Assembly: GCA_016931055.1 (NCBI GenBank)
Contig: JAFGFL010000091.1
Location: 1-42,107, forward strand
DNA length: 42,107 nt
Source: Candidatus Omnitrophota bacterium
Lineage (GTDB): Bacteria; Omnitrophota; Gorgyraeia; Zapsychrales; Zapsychraceae
Direction of reading: 5' to 3'
Under the pieces are notes generated by a model. It had not been told where the DNA came from. It made no database searches and worked only from the letters and a program-made list of their open reading frames with translations. Shown here piece after piece: positions 23,649 to 34,280 of the stretch. The translations under genes were made by a program, and so were the position numbers. Within the stretch, counting starts at the first letter, position 1, and each line of letters starts with the position of its first letter.

Positions 23649-25811
23649 ATGAAAACAAGCCAGGTTTTAACCAGGATCATTAAGCGTAATGGCACGGAAG
23701 ACGAATTTAACCCATCCAAGATTACAACCGCCATTCAAAAGGCAGGAGAGGCCAGTGGCGAATTTTCTCATGATGTGGCCCAAATGCTGACCCTAAGGGT
23801 CCTGAACCTAGCACAGCAGTTAATAACTGATCGTAACCCCACCGTTGAGGAAATTCAGGATATTGTGGAAGAGGTCCTGCTTTCTTCCCCCTATAAGAAA
23901 ACGGCCAAGAAATACATCATTTACCGCGACCAGCACAAGCAGATCAGGGAAATTACCTCCAAAAGCAGTGTTGAGCTGGTCGACCAATATCTCAACCGAA
24001 CCGACTGGAAGGTCAATGAGAACAGTAATATGGGATTTTCCCTGCAGGGATTAAACCACTATATTTCTTCAGAAATCAGCAAAACCTACTGGTTAAGCAA
24101 GATTTATCCCCCCAGTGTTAATGATTCCCACAACAACGGGGATTCCCATATCCATGATCTGGGGCTTATCAGTGTTTACTGTGTCGGATGGGACCTCCAG
24201 GATGTCTTGATCAGCGGTTTTAAGGGCGCTTCGGGCAAGATGGAATCCCGGCCGGCTAAGCATTTACGCAGCGCTCTCGGGCAGGTCGTTAACTTCTTCT
24301 ACACGCTTCAAGGGGAGGCTGCCGGTGCCCAGGCTTTCTCCAATTTTGACACGCTTTTGGCCCCATTTGTCCGTTATGACGGCTTAAGCTACAGAGAGCT
24401 CAAACAGGCCCTTCAGGAGTTCGTCTTCAATGTCAATGTCCCCACCCGTGTGGGCTTTCAGACCCCGTTTACCAACATTACGATGGACCTGGTTGTGCCC
24501 TCTTATTTTGCCGATCAAGGGGTCATTATCGGCGGAAAGGTACAAAAAGAGACCTATAAAGAGTTCCAAAGAGAGATGGACTTGTTTAACAGGGCGTTTC
24601 TTGAGGTCATGCTTGAGGGCGACGCAAAGGGCCGTGTTTTTACGTTCCCGATCCCGACTTACAATATCAATGAGCAGTTTGACTGGGATAATCCAAATCT
24701 TCAGCTGTTGTGGGAAATGACGGCAAAGTACGGGATCCCCTACTTCGCGAATTTCGTCAATTCGGACATGAAGCCTGAGGATGCGCGCAGTATGTGCTGC
24801 CGGCTGCGGATCGATAACAGGGAGCTGCGTACCCGCGGCGGAGGGCTGTTCGGGGCCTCGCCTTTAACCGGTTCCATCGGCGTCGTAACCATCAATATGC
24901 CGCGGATCGGATATATGGCCAAGGATGAAAAGCAGTTTTTCGCGCAGTTGGAAGAACAAATGATCATAGCCAGGGAAAGCCTTGAGATCAAGCGCAAGAT
25001 CCTTGAGAAATTCACCGATGATAACCTTTACCCTTACCTGAAGTTTTTCCTGCGCGATATCAAGAAAAGGTTCGGCCAATATTGGAAAAACCACTTTGCC
25101 ACGATCGGTCTCGTGGGCATGAATGAGGCTTGCCTGAACCTGTTCGGTGAAAACATTGCCTCTGAGAAGGGCCATGACTTCTCGGCCAGGGTATTGGACT
25201 TTATGCGCAATAAGCTTGTGGAATTCCAGGAGGAAACGGGCAATATCTACAATCTCGAAGCCACTCCGGCCGAAGGCGTGTCTTACCGGCTGGCCAGGAT
25301 GGACAAGGACAAGCATCCCAAGATCATATGCGGGAATGAGGCGGAGTACCAGCAGGGGAAGGAGCCGTTTTACACCAATTCGACCCATCTGCCCGTGAAT
25401 TATTCCGATGACATTTTCGAGGTTCTGGACCTTCAGGACAACCTGCAGAGCCGCTACACGGGCGGCACGGTCTTTCATGGATTTGTCGGCGAGAAGATCG
25501 AAAATACAGAAAGCCTTAAATCGCTGATCCGCATGATCTGTCATCGCTACAAACTGCCGTATTTTACCATTACTCCGACCTTTAGCGTCTGCCCGAGCTG
25601 CGGGTACGTTGCCGGAGAACATTACACGTGCCCGAAATGCCAAGAGGCATGCGAGGTTTACTCCAGGGTTGTCGGTTATCTGAGGCCTGTCCAGCAGTGG
25701 AATAACGGCAAAAGAGAAGAGTTTGGCATGCGGAAAACCTACAAGATTGATAAAGGGGTTAATGCGTTGACTAAAAAACAGCAAGTTGTGGAGCCGGTTT
25801 GTCCGGTGTAA
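23649..25811 (+). CDS. nrdD: Anaerobic ribonucleoside-triphosphate reductase (class III)
   Basis: This glycyl-radical enzyme reduces ribonucleoside triphosphates to deoxynucleotides without oxygen. The 720-aa chain has an N-terminal ATP-cone (about 5-95, IIKRNGTEDEFNPSKITTAIQKA) for allosteric control, the catalytic barrel, and a C-terminal zinc site (CPSCGY and CPKC around 650-670). The glycyl radical motif is RVVGYLRP near the end, with Gly as the radical site. Length is normal. The start has GGGGGAG six bases upstream. Paired NrdR-like boxes overlap the promoter. The activase gene follows after palindromic repeat copy 3. Confidence 0.96.
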   Translation: MKTSQVLTRIIKRNGTEDEFNPSKITTAIQKAGEASGEFSHDVAQMLTLRVLNLAQQLITDRNPTVEEIQDIVEEVLLSSPYKKTAKKYIIYRDQHKQIREITSKSSVELVDQYLNRTDWKVNENSNMGFSLQGLNHYISSEISKTYWLSKIYPPSVNDSHNNGDSHIHDLGLISVYCVGWDLQDVLISGFKGASGKMESRPAKHLRSALGQVVNFFYTLQGEAAGAQAFSNFDTLLAPFVRYDGLSYRELKQALQEFVFNVNVPTRVGFQTPFTNITMDLVVPSYFADQGVIIGGKVQKETYKEFQREMDLFNRAFLEVMLEGDAKGRVFTFPIPTYNINEQFDWDNPNLQLLWEMTAKYGIPYFANFVNSDMKPEDARSMCCRLRIDNRELRTRGGGLFGASPLTGSIGVVTINMPRIGYMAKDEKQFFAQLEEQMIIARESLEIKRKILEKFTDDNLYPYLKFFLRDIKKRFGQYWKNHFATIGLVGMNEACLNLFGENIASEKGHDFSARVLDFMRNKLVEFQEETGNIYNLEATPAEGVSYRLARMDKDKHPKIICGNEAEYQQGKEPFYTNSTHLPVNYSDDIFEVLDLQDNLQSRYTGGTVFHGFVGEKIENTESLKSLIRMICHRYKLPYFTITPTFSVCPSCGYVAGEHYTCPKCQEACEVYSRVVGYLRPVQQWNNGKREEFGMRKTYKIDKGVNALTKKQQVVEPVCPV

Positions 25812-25813
25812 TT

Positions 25814-25941
25814 TAGAGAAATCCAAAATCCAAATACTGCCAAATAAATCCCAAATCCCAGATTCAAACGGGCTGTGTGGTTTTGGATTTTGGAATTGGG
25901 ATTTATTTTGGATTTTGTAATATTTGAATTTCGGATTTTCA
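25814..25941. repeat. AT-rich palindromic repeat, copy 3
   Basis: AATCCAAAATCCAAATACTG at the left is reverse complementary to the sequence ending TATTTGAATTTCGGATTT. It shares CCAAATAAATCCCA with copy 2. It fills the gap between nrdD and its activase gene, so a transcript covering both would carry a long hairpin there. Confidence 0.85.
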
Positions 25942-25951
25942 AGGCAAATAA

Positions 25952-26635
25952 ATGAAGATAGGCGGCTTGTTAAAATTCTCTCTCATTGATTATCCCGGGA
26001 AAGTGGCGGCTGTTATTTTTACCCAAGGATGCAATTTCCGCTGCCCCTATTGTCATAATCCCGAATTGGTTGAGCCAAAGCGTTTCCGTGACCCCATCCC
26101 CGAAGAGGAAGTCCTGGGTTTTCTTAAAGTACGCGTCGGGCAGATCGAAGGGGTTGTCGTTACGGGGGGCGAGCCGACCCTGCAGAAAGACCTTATCGAA
26201 TTTCTTAAAAAGATCAAACACCTGGGTTATCCGGTCAAGTTGGACACCAACGGAAGCCATCCGGACGTTTTAAGGGAGGCCCTCCGGCTTAATCTGGTCG
26301 ATTATATCGCTATGGATATTAAAGCGCCCTTGGAAAAATATTCCCGGCTGACCGACTTAAAGGATTGCACAGAGCGGATCAGCGGAAGTATTCAAATTAT
26401 CAAGAATTCTCCCATAACGTATGAATTCCGCACCACTCTTGCCCCTCCGGTTGTCCCGCGGGAAGACCTTTTTAAGATGGCTTCTCTCATCAAAGGCACC
26501 AAGAAGTATCGGTTGCAAAGATTTGTCCCCCGTGATAACATTCTGAATAAAGAGTTGTTCGAAGAGCCCTGTGGACATTTATCTGAAGAAGAGGTTGCTG
26601 ACCTCCAGAGCATCTGGGGAATAGACGGCAACTAA
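25952..26635 (+). CDS. nrdG: Anaerobic ribonucleotide reductase activating protein
   Basis: A 227-aa radical SAM activase that generates the glycyl radical on NrdD. The cluster motif CNFRCPYC (Cys-x3-Cys-x2-Cys, near residue 27) follows the conserved SLIDYPGKVAAVIFTQG. VTGGEPTLQ is the GGEP motif and KLDTNGSHPDVL is typical of the type-2 NrdG group. The length is longer than E. coli NrdG but normal for this group. It starts 11 bp after repeat copy 3, with AAGG upstream. Pairing with nrdD is the usual arrangement. Confidence 0.92.
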   Translation: MKIGGLLKFSLIDYPGKVAAVIFTQGCNFRCPYCHNPELVEPKRFRDPIPEEEVLGFLKVRVGQIEGVVVTGGEPTLQKDLIEFLKKIKHLGYPVKLDTNGSHPDVLREALRLNLVDYIAMDIKAPLEKYSRLTDLKDCTERISGSIQIIKNSPITYEFRTTLAPPVVPREDLFKMASLIKGTKKYRLQRFVPRDNILNKELFEEPCGHLSEEEVADLQSIWGIDGN

Positions 26636-26704
26636 GGGCGCTGCATAATACTGTTTTCAGAATCCGCGAATGATCTTTCCCCTTTTTTATGATGCCTTTA
26701 AAAT

Positions 26705-26731
26705 GTTCTTTTTGAAAAAAAAGGACTTTTG
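26705..26731 (+). terminator. Likely terminator after nrdG
   Basis: GTTCTTTTT (26705-26713) pairs with AAAAAGGAC (26718-26726) around GAAA, followed by TTTTGTTT. The stem is A-T rich, so strength is modest. Confidence 0.5.
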
Positions 26732-26786
26732 TTTATTGCCATCTCCGCAAAGAAATCAATAACACCTTGGTGAGGTCAGTGCCGCC

Positions 26787-28898
26787 ATGGAAGAACACCG
26801 TAAAAAGAAAAAACGAACTGATAAAAGCGTTGCTTTGCGGTATTTTATTACTGTTTTTTTGCCCGTGTGGGTATTGGGTTGCCTGATCCTCTGGCTCTGG
26901 TTTTACTCTGATCTTCAGAACAGCCGCAGGTCCCTTGAGATAAACACCGCACATACCTTAGACCTTCAAAAAGAAAATATCGTCCTTAATTTTGTTTCGC
27001 TTATTTCGGACCTTAAGTTCTTATCCGGGATGGTCGAATTATCCGGTTTTTGCGAACAGCCGGACACGTCCATTAAAGATCAGCTGGCCAATAAATTACT
27101 GGTTTTCTTAAAGGCCAAAGGGGTTTATGACCGGATTTCTGTCATCGACACTTCAGGAAAGGAATTTGTCAGCGCTGATTACAGCAATGGCCTTGCCCGC
27201 ATTACGCCCGATGATCATCTTCATGAGAGGTCAAAGGAATATTATTTCCAGGAAGCGCTGCGCATGGAGCCCAATGAAATTTATGTTTCTCCTTTTGACC
27301 TTAAGATCGAGCATGGAAAGATCCAGGAGCCTTTTGAGCCAATGATCCGGTTCGGGACCCCGCTGAGTAATCGAAAGGGCGAGAAAAAAGGCATTATTAT
27401 AGCGAATTATTATGGTAAGGAACTGAATCAATGCCTGGATAAGATCATTTCCGGCCAAATAGGGGATTTCATGTTCTTAAACCGGAATGGTTACTGGTTA
27501 AAAGGGAGGGATCGGGAAGAAGAATGGGGCTTCATGTTTGAGGAGAAAACCGATCAGACATTCCGTAATGTCTTTCCCAAGGAATGGCAGCGGATCAGTC
27601 AGGATGACAGAGGCCAGCTGACGACGTCCAACGGTTACTTTTCATTTTTAACGGTTTTTCCGTTAAGAGGCATACAGGACAGAATTGACCTGAACAACGA
27701 GAGGGTCATATTTTCCAATCTCCTGGCGCAAGACTCCTATTATTGGAAACTGGTCGCGCAGGTTCCGACGGATGCTTTGGCGGGCCTTTCAAATCAGATA
27801 TCCGCCCGATTCCGTTTTATTTTCCTCGTGATGACATTCTCCTTGCTGGCCAGCTATGTTTTTCTCGTGTTTGCTCAGCAATACCGCCGGCGCAATGTCA
27901 GCCTGGAGCTTGAAAAGTCCAAGATGGACCAGATCCTGGATTACGGGGAAAGGGTCAGAACGATCACGAACTTGAATATGCTCATTGATTTTATCATTAA
28001 GCAGGCGTCTTTGATCCTTGAATCGGAACGCTGTTCCCTGATGCTTTTGGATGACGAAACGGGGGAACTCAGCATCAGGGGGGCGATCGGCCTGCACAAC
28101 GACATTATCCAAAAGAGCAAGCTGACGTTGGGCGAGGGGATCGCCGGCTTGGTCGCAGAAGAGGGGAAGCCTCTGCTCGTTGAAGTCATTGATGAGGACA
28201 AGCGTATCGGGCGGGGAAATGCCCCATATTACAGGAGCAAATCGTTTTTAAGCGTTCCGATCAAGCTTGACCATAAGCTGATCGGCGTTGTCAATGTCAC
28301 GGACAAGATCGATAAGAGAAACCCTATCTACACGGAACTTGATCTGAAGATCCTGCTGGCGATCGTCCGTCAGGCGGCGGTTGCGATTGAAAACGCGCAG
28401 CTGTCGAAAGAGCTCAAGTATCTTACGATCACGGATCCTTTGACCCATCTTTACAATTACAGGCATTTGATGGAGAGCCTGGCTTACGAGATCAAACGCT
28501 TTAAGCGGTTTGGCCGGCCTTTGTGCCTGCTGATCATGGATGTGGACGATTTCAAAGCTTATAACGATACGTTCGGCCAGGCGGAAGGCAATGTTTTGCT
28601 CAGAAAAATCGGCCAGGTCATGACGGAGAATTTGCGCGAAGTGGATATCATATGCCGTTATGCCGGTGACGAATTCGTCGTCATCCTGCCGGACACAGAT
28701 ATCGGCAAGGTTAAAGCGATCGCGGAAAAAATCCGAAACGCGGTGGAAAAAGCCGAATTCAAGAAATCGGTAACGGTGAGTATTGGGGTCGCCAAAGGGT
28801 TTAAGGACATGAACCGCCATGACCTTATTTTAAAGGCCGATGCGGCTTTGCATAAAGCGAAAAAAGACGGGAAAAACAGGGTGTTCTGTCAGGATTAA
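26787..28898 (+). CDS. Membrane sensor diguanylate cyclase (Cache-like, GAF, GGDEF)
   Basis: A 703-aa protein predicted to make the second messenger cyclic di-GMP. A membrane segment at about 21-43 and another at about 345-365 flank a 300-aa extracytoplasmic sensor, probably Cache-like. A GAF domain (about 395-525) and a C-terminal GGDEF domain (about 535-700) follow. The active site reads AGDEF (RYAGDEFVVILPD), an accepted variant. REVD lies five residues upstream, matching the RxxD inhibitory site that binds product. ATG 26787 has GAGGT about 10 bp upstream. The next gene encodes a soluble relative, so the pair looks like a tandem duplication. Confidence 0.92.
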   Translation: MEEHRKKKKRTDKSVALRYFITVFLPVWVLGCLILWLWFYSDLQNSRRSLEINTAHTLDLQKENIVLNFVSLISDLKFLSGMVELSGFCEQPDTSIKDQLANKLLVFLKAKGVYDRISVIDTSGKEFVSADYSNGLARITPDDHLHERSKEYYFQEALRMEPNEIYVSPFDLKIEHGKIQEPFEPMIRFGTPLSNRKGEKKGIIIANYYGKELNQCLDKIISGQIGDFMFLNRNGYWLKGRDREEEWGFMFEEKTDQTFRNVFPKEWQRISQDDRGQLTTSNGYFSFLTVFPLRGIQDRIDLNNERVIFSNLLAQDSYYWKLVAQVPTDALAGLSNQISARFRFIFLVMTFSLLASYVFLVFAQQYRRRNVSLELEKSKMDQILDYGERVRTITNLNMLIDFIIKQASLILESERCSLMLLDDETGELSIRGAIGLHNDIIQKSKLTLGEGIAGLVAEEGKPLLVEVIDEDKRIGRGNAPYYRSKSFLSVPIKLDHKLIGVVNVTDKIDKRNPIYTELDLKILLAIVRQAAVAIENAQLSKELKYLTITDPLTHLYNYRHLMESLAYEIKRFKRFGRPLCLLIMDVDDFKAYNDTFGQAEGNVLLRKIGQVMTENLREVDIICRYAGDEFVVILPDTDIGKVKAIAEKIRNAVEKAEFKKSVTVSIGVAKGFKDMNRHDLILKADAALHKAKKDGKNRVFCQD

Positions 28899-28920
28899 TA
28901 AGAAGAAAAAACGGTCGTCT

Positions 28921-30399
28921 ATGATCGAATTTCAAGAAACCGGCAAATTCAAAAAGCCGACGTATATCGCGAAAGAAAAAGGCCTGAATATGGCGCATCC
29001 TGAATATCAGGAGATGTTCCGCCGGCTTGTGGAAAGAGGGCATGTCAGTATTTTTGTTGCTGATATCCAGGGATATCTGTTCTATGTCAATCACTCCTTT
29101 GTTTTGACGATGGGATTTGGGACAAAGGATGATATCCTGGGGACCAATTTGGCGGACACCGTTTTCAAAGATCCCGTCAAGAGGGCGGATTTCTTAAAGA
29201 AATTAAACGCGACAGGATTTGTCCGGGACTTTGAGATTGAAATTGTCCGCAGTGACCATATGCATGTCATTTTATCGGTGACCAGCAACCTGATTGAAAA
29301 CGATAAGGGGGAAGCCATCGGCGTTGAAGGGATCATCCATAATGTCACCGAGAAGGCTCAGCTGGAAGAAGATTTGCTGGTCGAAAGACAGAAATTGCAG
29401 CAACTGTTGGAATTTGACGAGGCGATCAGTTCCGTAAGAGATTTTGACGGATTGGTCGATTGTGTCGTTGACCGGACGGCCAAGATCTTAGAGGTTATGA
29501 AGTGCTCTGTCATGATCTTGGATGAAGAAACGGGCACATTGTCGATTGCCGGCGCGCGGGGACTGAGCGGGCAGGTCATTAAGGAAACAAAGGTTTCGCT
29601 CGGCGAGATGATTGCCGGCGCGGTCCTTAAGGAAGGCCAGCCTTTATTGGTGAGGAATATCGAGTATGACCGGAAATTTCAGAGGGCGAACAAGCCGACT
29701 TACTTTGGAAGGTCATTTATGATTGCCCCCTTCTCGTTGGGGGACAGGATCATGGGGGTGATCAATGTTTCTGACAGGGTACAAAAGACAAGGTTAGACA
29801 GGGGCATTAAGGCGGATTATGAAGAGGCTTTCAGGGATGTTGACCTGCGGATCTTGTGCGCGATTGCCCGCGAAGTTTCCGTTGCCATGGAGAACGTAAG
29901 ACTCTACAAGGAATTGATCTCTCTGGCGGTCATCGATCCGCTCACGCACATTTACAATTACCGCCAGTTTTCGAAAAGCCTGGATTATGAAATCAAGAGA
30001 TGCCGGCGGAACAATATCCCGCTTTGCCTGATCATGATTGATATCGATAATTTCAAGCTGTATAACGACACCTTTGGGCACCTTGAAGGGGACGCCTTGC
30101 TGAAAAATCTGGGGCAGATCTTCCGTCATCAGCTTCGGGAAGTGGATGTGGTCTGCCGTTATGCCGGAGATGAATTCGCGATCATCTTGCCTGATACGGA
30201 CCTGGAAGGCGCCAGGCGGGCGGCGAAGAAAATACAAGATGCCGTTAGCCGCTTTTCTTTTCGGAAGGAAGTGACCTTAAGCTTCGGGCTCGCGAATTAT
30301 GTCATTGGAATTACGCAATATCAATTGATCCACAACGCGGATAAAGCCTTATATAAGGCCAAGCAGGAGGGGAAAAACCACATCTGTGTTTCCGTGTAA
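28921..30399 (+). CDS. Cytoplasmic PAS-GAF-GGDEF diguanylate cyclase
   Basis: A 492-aa soluble diguanylate cyclase. A PAS domain (about 20-145; FVADIQGYLFYVNHSF and GVEGIIHNVTEKAQLEED) replaces the membrane sensor of the preceding gene. A GAF domain (about 165-315) and a GGDEF domain (about 330-490) match the upstream protein closely. The active site is AGDEF with REVD five residues upstream (RxxD inhibitory site). The start at 28921 is chosen because it is the first ATG after the upstream stop; the frame extends back to 28840 inside the neighbour. No strong ribosome-binding site is seen. Confidence 0.9.
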   Translation: MIEFQETGKFKKPTYIAKEKGLNMAHPEYQEMFRRLVERGHVSIFVADIQGYLFYVNHSFVLTMGFGTKDDILGTNLADTVFKDPVKRADFLKKLNATGFVRDFEIEIVRSDHMHVILSVTSNLIENDKGEAIGVEGIIHNVTEKAQLEEDLLVERQKLQQLLEFDEAISSVRDFDGLVDCVVDRTAKILEVMKCSVMILDEETGTLSIAGARGLSGQVIKETKVSLGEMIAGAVLKEGQPLLVRNIEYDRKFQRANKPTYFGRSFMIAPFSLGDRIMGVINVSDRVQKTRLDRGIKADYEEAFRDVDLRILCAIAREVSVAMENVRLYKELISLAVIDPLTHIYNYRQFSKSLDYEIKRCRRNNIPLCLIMIDIDNFKLYNDTFGHLEGDALLKNLGQIFRHQLREVDVVCRYAGDEFAIILPDTDLEGARRAAKKIQDAVSRFSFRKEVTLSFGLANYVIGITQYQLIHNADKALYKAKQEGKNHICVSV

Positions 30400-30424
30400 A
30401 TAAAAGCATTTAACAAGGTATTTT

Positions 30425-30465
30425 GGATCTCAGCAAGCTGGATGGCTGGGATTTTTTATCCTTAC
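30425..30465 (+). terminator. Possible terminator after the GGDEF pair
   Basis: CTCAGC pairs with GCTGGG around the loop AAGCTGGATG, followed directly by ATTTTTTAT. The stem is short. A second small hairpin, GATTGT-GAAA-ACAATC near 30496-30511, lies in the metH leader and has no assigned role. Confidence 0.45.
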
Positions 30466-30554
30466 AGAGATTGGCTCATAGAAATTTATGAAAATGATTG
30501 TGAAAACAATCTTCATGGAACATACTGTAATTAATCATAAAAGTAAATTTATCA

Positions 30555-33500
30555 ATGAACAAACCAGCAACTGACCAAATATTACACGCGTTGTTAAAGA
30601 AGCGGATCCTGATCCTGGATGGCGCGATGGGAACGATGATCCAGCGGTATAAACTCGATGAAGCGGATTATCGCGGCGACCGGTTTAAAGACCACCCAAG
30701 GCACCTCAAAGGGAACAATGACCTGCTTTCCATAACCCGGCCGGATGTCATCGAAGAAATCCATACGGCGTATTTAAAGGCCGGCGCCGATATGATCGAG
30801 ACCAATACCTTCGGGGCCAATGCGGTGAGCCTTTCGGATTACGCCATGCCGGAGCTCGCTTACGAGCTTAATCGGGCCTCGGCGAAAATCGCCAAAAAAG
30901 CGGCCGATGTTTTTTCAAAGAAGGATCCCGATAAGCCGCGTTTTGTCGCCGGCTCGCTCGGGCCGACGAACCGCACGGCCTCCATGTCGCAGGATGTCCA
31001 TGATCCCGGGGCCCGCACGGTGACCTTTGAGCAGCTTCTTGCGGCCTACGCGGAGCAAGTGCGCGGGCTCGTTGACGGCGGCGTCGACGTGTTCATCGTG
31101 GAGACGATCTTTGACACGCTGAATGCCAAAGCGGCCCTTTATGCGATCGATACGTATTGCCAAGAGAACGGCAAGCGCATCCCGGTCATGATTTCCGGCA
31201 CAATAACGGATAAGAGCGGGCGGACGTTATCGGGCCAGACGGTCGAGGCGTTCTGGGTTTCGGTGGGCCACGCGAACCCGTTGAGCATCGGGCTTAATTG
31301 CGCGCTCGGCGCGAAAGATATGCGCCCTTATATTGAAGAATTATCTCGTATAGCGGCCTGTTATGTGAGCTGCTATCCGAATGCCGGCCTCCCTAATGTG
31401 TTTGGCGAATACGAGCAAAGCCCGGCGGAAATGGCGGGGCTGATCAAGGAATTCGCGCAAAGCGGTTTCTTGAATATCGTTGGCGGATGCTGCGGGACAA
31501 CGCCGGAACACATTCAACGAATTGCCGAGGCGGTTTCCCCTTGTGCGCCGCGGAAAATTCCCGATTTGCCGGTACGGTCATCCTTCAGCGGACTGGAACC
31601 GCTGCGCGTGAGCGAAGAATCCAACTTCATCAATATCGGTGAGCGGACAAACGTTGCGGGGTCAAAGAAATTCGCGAAACTTATTCTCGAGAAGAAATAT
31701 GAGCAGGCCCTTTCTGTCGCCCGTCAGCAGGTTGAGGCCGGCGCTCAGATCATCGATGTCAATATGGACGAGGCGATGCTTGATTCCCAAGAGGCCATGG
31801 TCAGGTTCCTGAATCTCGTTGCCGCCGAGCCCGATATCGCGCGGGTACCGGTCATGATCGATTCTTCCAAGTGGCGTGTGATCGAAGCCGGGTTACAATG
31901 CCTGCAAGGCAAGGCGATTGTCAACTCGATCAGCCTGAAAGAAGGGGAAGAATCGTTTAAAGAACAAGCGAGGAAGATCAGGCGTTACGGCGCGGCCGCG
32001 GTGGTCATGGCCTTTGACGAAAAAGGCCAGGCGGACACAAAAAAGCGCAAAGTGGAAATATGCGCCAGGGCTTACAAAATATTGACGGAAGAGGTCGGCT
32101 TTCCTCCGCAAGATATCATTTTTGATCCGAATATTTTCACGGTGGCGACCGGCATTGCGGCTCACAATCTTTACGCCTTGGATTACATTGAGGCGACACG
32201 GCAGATCAAAGCGACTTTACCCCATTGCCTAGTCAGTGGCGGGGTGAGCAATATCTCATTTTCGTTTCGCGGAAATGATGCGGTGCGGGAAGCTATGCAC
32301 TCCGCTTTCCTGTACCATGCGATTCAAGCCGGGATGGATATGGGCATTGTCAATGCCGGGATGATTACGGTTTACGACGAAATCCCGAAAGAACTCTTGG
32401 GGCTGGTTGAAGATGTTTTGTTCAACCGGAGGGAAGACGCGACCGAACGCCTGGTGGCTTACGCGCAGACGGTGGGCTCCCAAGATACGAAAATCATCCA
32501 GAACGTCCAATGGCGCGAACAATCCGTCGCGCAAAGGCTTTCCCACGCGCTGATCCAGGGCATCATCGATTATATTGAGGAAGATGTGGAAGAGGCGCGA
32601 CGCGCATCCAAACATCCGCTGGACGTTATCGAAGGGCCGCTGATGAACGGCATGAACGAGGTCGGGGATCTGTTTGGTTCAGGAAAGATGTTTTTGCCTC
32701 AAGTGGTCAAAAGCGCGCGTGTCATGAAAAAGGCCGTGGTGTATCTCCAGCCGTATATTGAGAAGGAGAAAAAAGGCTCACACAAAAGCGTGGGCAGGAT
32801 TTTAATGGCGACGGTCAAGGGCGATGTGCATGATATCGGCAAGAATATCGTTGGCGTTGTCCTGGCATGCAATGATTTTGAGGTCATGGATCTGGGGGTT
32901 ATGGTGCCTTGCGAAAAGATCCTGGAAACGGCCCGTCAGGAAAAAGCCGACATGATCGGCTTAAGCGGATTGATTACACCGTCATTGGATGAGATGGTCC
33001 ATGTGGCGCATGAAATGGAAAGGCAAGGATTCGACATCCCGCTTTTAATCGGCGGGGCGACGACTTCGGCCAACCACACGGCTGTTAAGATCGCGCCGGC
33101 GTATCACGGGCCGGTCGTGCATCTTAAGGACGCCTCCCGCAGCGCCGGCGTCTGCCGGAGTTTGATGAACAAGGCGGCTCGGGCGGAACTCATCAAGAAG
33201 ACCGCTGAGGAATACAGCCGCCTGCGCGACGACTTTGAAAACCGCAAGTCCGCCAGGCGGTTTATCGCCATCCGTGAGGCGCGCCAACAAGGATGGAAGA
33301 CGGACTGGGCGAAAGCCTCCATCACGAAACCGTCCTTTTTAGGGACAAAGGTTTTTAAGAAATATGACCTTAAGGATATCTGCCAGCGCATCGACTGGTC
33401 GCCTTTTTTCATGACGTGGGAATTAAAAGGCAAGTTCCCGCATATTTTCAAAGACGCGAAGATCGGCAAAGCGGCGAAAAAATTATACGATGACGCGCAG

Positions 33501-34241
33501 GACATGCTCCAGGACATTATGGACAAAAAATTGTTGACGGCTCGTGCGGTTATCGGATTTTTCCCGGCAAACAGCGTGGGGGACGATATCGAGGTCTATA
33601 CGGATGATAAACGAAAAAAAGTGGAAGCGGTTTTCCACACGTTAAGACAGCAGGTTATGAAAACGGATGACAAGCCTTACTATGCTTTGGCTGATTTTAT
33701 CGCGCCTAAAGAAACGGGGCTTAAAGACTATGTGGGAGGCTTTGCCGTGACGGCCGGGATCGGCCTGAAAGAATTGACGGCAAAATATAAAGGCGAACAC
33801 GATGATTACAAAAAGATTTTAGCGACAGCTTTATCTGACCGATTGGCCGAGGCCTTTGCCGAGAGGATGCATGAGCTCGTGCGCAGGCAGTTCTGGGCAT
33901 ACGCGCCGGACGAACACCTGGATGAAGAAGCGTTCTTCCAGGGCCGTTACCGCGGCATCCGGCCCGCGCCGGGATACCCGGCATGCCCGGACCATACGGA
34001 GAAGTCGCAACTTTTTGACTTGCTGGCTGTTCAAAAGAATATAGGGGTGACGTTAACAGAAAGTTATGCCATGATACCAGCTTCATCTGTCAGCGGCCTT
34101 TACTTTGCCCATCCGGAATCAAAATATTTCTGGCTGGGGGATATCAACCGGGATCAGGTCGAGGACTATGCAGGGCGAAAGAGGATGGAGGTAGCGGAGG
34201 TTGAAAGGTGGCTAGGCCCAAATTTAGGGTATCAAGTTTAG
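30555..34241 (+). CDS. metH: Cobalamin-dependent methionine synthase
   Basis: MetH transfers the methyl group of 5-methyltetrahydrofolate via methylcobalamin to homocysteine, giving methionine. At 1228 aa it is full length with all modules: homocysteine-binding barrel (zinc ligands in GLNCALG and [10 protein letters not shown]), pterin-binding domain ([14 protein letters not shown] near 355), cobalamin cap, cobalamin-binding domain ([11 protein letters not shown] near 757, with the axial His), and the C-terminal reactivation domain ([12 protein letters not shown] near 1137). The start has no Shine-Dalgarno sequence. MetF, which makes its substrate, and a cobalamin-riboswitch-controlled receptor lie downstream in the window. 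Confidence 0.97.
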   Translation: MNKPATDQILHALLKKRILILDGAMGTMIQRYKLDEADYRGDRFKDHPRHLKGNNDLLSITRPDVIEEIHTAYLKAGADMIETNTFGANAVSLSDYAMPELAYELNRASAKIAKKAADVFSKKDPDKPRFVAGSLGPTNRTASMSQDVHDPGARTVTFEQLLAAYAEQVRGLVDGGVDVFIVETIFDTLNAKAALYAIDTYCQENGKRIPVMISGTITDKSGRTLSGQTVEAFWVSVGHANPLSIGLNCALGAKDMRPYIEELSRIAACYVSCYPNAGLPNVFGEYEQSPAEMAGLIKEFAQSGFLNIVGGCCGTTPEHIQRIAEAVSPCAPRKIPDLPVRSSFSGLEPLRVSEESNFINIGERTNVAGSKKFAKLILEKKYEQALSVARQQVEAGAQIIDVNMDEAMLDSQEAMVRFLNLVAAEPDIARVPVMIDSSKWRVIEAGLQCLQGKAIVNSISLKEGEESFKEQARKIRRYGAAAVVMAFDEKGQADTKKRKVEICARAYKILTEEVGFPPQDIIFDPNIFTVATGIAAHNLYALDYIEATRQIKATLPHCLVSGGVSNISFSFRGNDAVREAMHSAFLYHAIQAGMDMGIVNAGMITVYDEIPKELLGLVEDVLFNRREDATERLVAYAQTVGSQDTKIIQNVQWREQSVAQRLSHALIQGIIDYIEEDVEEARRASKHPLDVIEGPLMNGMNEVGDLFGSGKMFLPQVVKSARVMKKAVVYLQPYIEKEKKGSHKSVGRILMATVKGDVHDIGKNIVGVVLACNDFEVMDLGVMVPCEKILETARQEKADMIGLSGLITPSLDEMVHVAHEMERQGFDIPLLIGGATTSANHTAVKIAPAYHGPVVHLKDASRSAGVCRSLMNKAARAELIKKTAEEYSRLRDDFENRKSARRFIAIREARQQGWKTDWAKASITKPSFLGTKVFKKYDLKDICQRIDWSPFFMTWELKGKFPHIFKDAKIGKAAKKLYDDAQDMLQDIMDKKLLTARAVIGFFPANSVGDDIEVYTDDKRKKVEAVFHTLRQQVMKTDDKPYYALADFIAPKETGLKDYVGGFAVTAGIGLKELTAKYKGEHDDYKKILATALSDRLAEAFAERMHELVRRQFWAYAPDEHLDEEAFFQGRYRGIRPAPGYPACPDHTEKSQLFDLLAVQKNIGVTLTESYAMIPASSVSGLYFAHPESKYFWLGDINRDQVEDYAGRKRMEVAEVERWLGPNLGYQV

Positions 34242-34280
34242 AGGCCATTTCTTAAAACAGAGCATCCGTAAGAATTATAT

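Noticed and set aside
24864-25826. A 320-aa reverse-strand open frame in nrdD
   Set aside because: Antisense to a clear class III reductase gene.
30480-30554. SAM or SAH riboswitch before metH
   Set aside because: Only a small GATTGT-GAAA-ACAATC hairpin is visible; none of the conserved riboswitch cores was found.
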